This document shows, piece by piece, positions 62,101 to 64,000 of a stretch of DNA of 64,000 bases (position 1 is its first letter; each line of letters begins with the position of its first letter). The position numbers and the translations under genes are program-made. The notes under the pieces were generated by a model that was not told the origin of the DNA, ran no database searches, and saw only the letters and a list, made by a program, of their open reading frames with translations. This stretch comes from Rhodospirillaceae bacterium (GTDB lineage: Bacteria; Pseudomonadota; Alphaproteobacteria; Rhodospirillales; UBA2165). Location: contig JABIHH010000031.1 of NCBI GenBank assembly GCA_018649725.1, positions 80,537-144,536 on the forward strand, read 5' to 3'.

Positions 62101-64000
62101 GCCGGCATCGCCCGAAATTTTGACCGTACTGGTGGTGCTATAAGATATATTAACATCAGCATCGAAATCGATTAGGAGCGCACTGTTATAGGTTACGCTG
62201 TCATTGGTTAGATTATGATAAAAATTGCCGTTAAAGATTAAAGGGTTGTAGCGGATATAAACCGTATCACCATTAAGCATGCCGGTGACTGTATCGCCCA
62301 TTTCGTTGGTGCTGCCATAAGTGAAAATCGCCCCATCGCCGCCGTAGCCACCTAGAAAGTTGATCGTGTCTGCCCCTTCACCACCAATGACATTTATCGT
62401 ATTGGCAAGGGACGGGGTGCCGCTATTGTCTGGCGACTTGATTTGCAGGTTAATCGTGTCGTTGCCTGAGGCGGCGCTGATATCGAACAAGTTGGCCTGG
62501 ACGTTGCTGGCGGAGGAAGCCAGAATATTTATGGTGTCACTGCCGTCACCGCCTTCCACGGAAATTGTATTGTTGGTAATCTTTTGGGATGTATCCGTTG
62601 CTTGGAGATATACGCTGATGGTATCGCTGCCGCCACCGCCGATAACGTCGACTCTATTCGTCAACACGTTGCCGCCGTCGGTACCAGCCCCCGTGAGAGT
62701 AACACTGCTTGTTGAGGTCAATGAGGCGTCACCGGCAAGTAGAGAGACATCAATCGTGTCACCACCCGCGCCGCCTTCAATATCAACTGAATTCGATTTA
62801 ACATGGGAGAAGGTGCCGCGGACTCGCACCGCAATATCATCGCCGCCGGCACCGCCGAAGACCTCGACATCGTTTTTTGTGGCAGAGGTGCCGGTAAGTT
62901 CTATGTCGATTGTATCGACGCCGGCATCCGAGCCACCCTCGACGACGATTTCATTGTTGGTAACATCACTGCCGCCACCGGTGGGGTCATTGCGAATAGC
63001 GATGTGGAGGGTGTCGTTGTTATCTCCGCCATTGACTTCAATAGCATTTTCACCTGCATCGTAGTGAGTGGCGATGAGATTGATGTCGACATCATCAACC
63101 CCGGCGCGGCCTAGAACACGGATCGCATTGTCACTGACGGATTCCGAACCCCGGTAAGTGATATCAATGAAGTCGCCTTGGGCACCTGCGTCAATGATCA
63201 GGTCGTTATCAGTAATATAATAACCATCGATCTGTACGTCGATGGTATCGACACCGGTGCCGCCTCTGGCCACCATTTTATTGAACTGAGCGTTTTGCCC
63301 CGTCGCCGCACCGGCGCTTGAGCCATCGATATCAATGTAGATTTTGTCATTACCGGCATCGCCATTCAGCAACATTTTATTATTTTGAATGCTATCATCA
63401 CCATAGATATTGACGTCGATGGTGTCCTTGCCGCCGGCGCCATTGACTTCAACATTATTGTAGAGAACATCACCGGAAGTGCCATCCACTGCGGAAAGGG
63501 TGATGGTCGCCGTATCCGTTCCAGCGCCTAGATTAATTTCAATATCATTTGATTTTACCAAGCTCAATTGGTCGATTAGGCTGATCTGCACCGTATCATC
63601 ACCGCCGTCGGCATTGGCTAACACATCGTTATTTGAAACATTGTCGGTCGCGCCAGCGCCGGTGGCTGAGAGCAGGGCGGTTAATGTGTCATCCTTCGTA
63701 CCACCGGTTAATGCAAACGTCTGACTTTCAGGTGCAAAGCTGGAAACGCCTATAGTTACGCCGACGTTAGTTGGTGTCGGGTCAGGTTCTGGCGTCGGTG
63801 TTGGCACAGGATCCGGATCCGTCGGCGGCGGCGGCGGAGGCGGAGGCGGAGGCGGTGGTGGCGGTGGAATCGGAATAGGCGGCGGCGGTGTTGGCGGCGG
63901 AGGTGGTGGCGGAGGTGGCGGAGGTGGCGGAGGAGTGGGATTTTCACCGCCATCACCCGTTCCGTCACCATCGCCATCACCCGTTCCGTCACCATCGCCA
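59146..64000 (-). CDS. Giant beta-repeat protein with poly-Pro linker (5' end outside window)
   Basis: At least 1,600 residues; the frame is open to the right edge so the N-terminus is outside. The visible start is a GDGDGTGDG stretch, then a run of prolines interrupted by IPIP and TDPDPVPTPTPEPDP. From about 63750 downward come repeated units of roughly 30-45 residues, each with a single RTX-like GGxGxDTI nonapeptide followed by a beta strand and an N-x-I/V turn (for example IEGGAGGDTIDVSLLA, LHGDGGDDTLSVTF). The C-terminal 120 residues have no such units and end in TIAVSYALP. The pattern predicts a Ca2+-binding beta-roll or beta-helix surface protein, exported by the adjacent type I system. 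It is not annotated further because the N-terminus is missing. Confidence 0.82.
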   Translation of the reverse strand, partial: GDGDGTGDGDGDGTGDGGENPTPPPPPPPPPPPPPPTPPPPIPIPPPPPPPPPPPPPPPTDPDPVPTPTPEPDPTPTNVGVTIGVSSFAPESQTFALTGGTKDDTLTALLSATGAGATDNVSNNDVLANADGGDDTVQISLIDQLSLVKSNDIEINLGAGTDTATITLSAVDGTSGDVLYNNVEVNGAGGKDTIDVNIYGDDSIQNNKMLLNGDAGNDKIYIDIDGSSAGAATGQNAQFNKMVARGGTGVDTIDVQIDGYYITDNDLIIDAGAQGDFIDITYRGSESVSDNAIRVLGRAGVDDVDINLIATHYDAGENAIEVNGGDNNDTLHIAIRNDPTGGGSDVTNNEIVVEGGSDAGVDTIDIELTGTSATKNDVEVFGGAGGDDIAVRVRGTFSHVKSNSVDIEGGAGGDTIDVSLLAGDASLTSTSSVTLTGAGTDGGNVLTNRVDVIGGGGSDTISVYLQATDTSQKITNNTISVEGGDGSDTINILASSASNVQANLFDISAASGNDTINLQIKSPDNSGTPSLANTINVIGGEGADTINFLGGYGGDGAIFTYGSTNEMGDTVTGMLNGDTVYIRYNPLIFNGNFYHNLTNDSVTYNSALLIDFDADVNISYSTTSTVKISGDAGTDTIAVGHAGSTSSSRVFYFDVGTYSSNTISLRGGAGIDNLSVYLSTTASSETISGNVIELHGDGGDDTLSVTFSGDAKTYDVDIYANTVSLFGGDGNDNLSLLFNASATSSGVQIGSLVASKADHLRLEGGSGNDLLSMQLYALSGSYSSAFVLGEDIDLEGGLGHDTVALNITASSTYSADVKVANNNIDIEGGEGSGSDRIDVTILATETSDGAATVSSNVVDIEGWGGADIINARMLALGGSYTSSNTGALLTNTVVVSGGTGGDTIHVSMTANEKILGNIISIYDESNVTVGPVATPTSRLLSADIESDTIVLNMNAAHVTGGNARTTTTTTTASGATRTHTHVDLTANSSVTGDLTISGNTINLIGGMGNDTVSANITNSNTSSGGAYFNANTINLKGGHGADTLTLGIKNIAGGSAYFGVPTSSTSVTNTILLSGSDGNDASISLTVTNSGAVALMSSTNNYTIKGGTGNDGLSVKIHNTANTSAIARNQTVIMSGGTGADTMSLLFDLNAGAVASAGTSSSANTFKMYQNSVSSLTDTSGGAMTFQLAAFAAGDINIDDNIVLIEGGSGAGAISARVTGSVNNSELSGDVSISLNTITVHGHGGGDTLSLGLNALHTSNALGGSYIKGNAVVVTNSGTDTAISDIDIDIDVIARANATVAGTSSSAIIGAFSGSGSTANTFIVSGGAGKDTIMFNMTASAAYNVASLSANSITIDAQGGSDNMTVALNAQGLIATGYGGTAASNAYIVDNVVNMTGGTGGDGLSLLVSVNAATTAGITGNTFNLYQQNSLSSTDMGAGTLSLALAAAAPTVNFSSNTIKLSGAAGSDTLKLDLGNLTGTGNSIILHGGAGQDILSLTNVNTSTTVTFSYANVAEITSGADTIKGIGQYSTFKMKFTGFETFTGNFLSGATTNVSAANGLNWFYDTNDQKLLYSANGFNTATATDVANVVATFTGSNLGLGASGQTGSTIAVSYALP

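Noticed and set aside
63756..63995. 79-residue Arg/His-rich minus-strand ORF at the right edge
   Set aside because: It is another frame of the Pro/Gly-coding linker of the second giant protein.

Overview
The window looks like a chromosome segment of a free-living, probably marine alphaproteobacterium, close to the Rhodospirillales and relatives. This is inferred from the mix of gene families: heme A synthase CtaA, a long coiled-coil protein with the C-terminal domain common in this class, TPR-sulfotransferases, selAB/selC and a FecR-domain type I secretion substrate. GC content is moderate, and several gene-poor gaps are AT-rich. There is no phage, IS element or CRISPR array. The accessory character comes from surface-modification genes, small palindromic repeats and decayed genes.

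Layout. 1-3.5 kb: end of a giant 25-residue-repeat coiled-coil protein, then a CbiX-type chelatase and a DUF4202 protein. 3.6-10.3 kb: two overlapping TPR glycosyltransferase-like genes (one OGT/SPINDLY-like), converging on a sugar O-methyltransferase plus O-carbamoyltransferase pair. 10.3-18.6 kb: mostly housekeeping and metabolic genes (ctaA, DHH phosphoesterase, CtpA lipoprotease, GST, TPP enzyme, EamA transporter, FAH-family enzyme). 18.8-22.1 kb: selA-selB, followed by a ynfA-type gene broken by an amber codon. 22.5-23.75 kb: a repeat-bounded segment with a LysE exporter and a truncated TetR regulator. 23.75-28.5 kb: an operon for a membrane molybdoenzyme (catalytic subunit, and an electron-transfer/membrane-anchor fusion) with a FlK-type hotdog thioesterase, divergent from a flavin monooxygenase. 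30.4-32.9 kb: SxtJ-DUF5989-carbamoyltransferase. 33.1-36.9 kb: cysH, cysD, cysNC. 36.9-37.0 kb: selC, the selenocysteine tRNA. 37.3-40.5 kb: a hybrid histidine kinase split in two by a frame change. 40.5-41.4 kb: a VOC protein and two fused gene fossils. 41.4-50.1 kb: UspA, B12-radical SAM protein, GT2, a large membrane protein, a membrane methyltransferase-like protein, a response regulator, dienelactone hydrolase and enoyl-CoA hydratase. 50-64 kb: one co-directional type I secretion locus (HlyD, ABC exporter, two giant repeat proteins) with a TPR-sulfotransferase between the two giants.

How the parts may work together. CysD/CysNC can make APS and, through the APS-kinase domain, PAPS. PAPS is the sulfate donor needed by the sulfotransferase in the secretion locus. 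Two carbamoyltransferases, an O-methyltransferase and several glycosyltransferases suggest a heavily decorated cell surface. The most interesting candidates are (i) the secretion locus with its embedded sulfotransferase, (ii) the molybdoenzyme-thioesterase operon, whose catalytic subunit lacks one Fe-S cysteine, and (iii) the first gene, with 22 consecutive 25-residue repeats and no indel. All functions are read from sequence motifs only.
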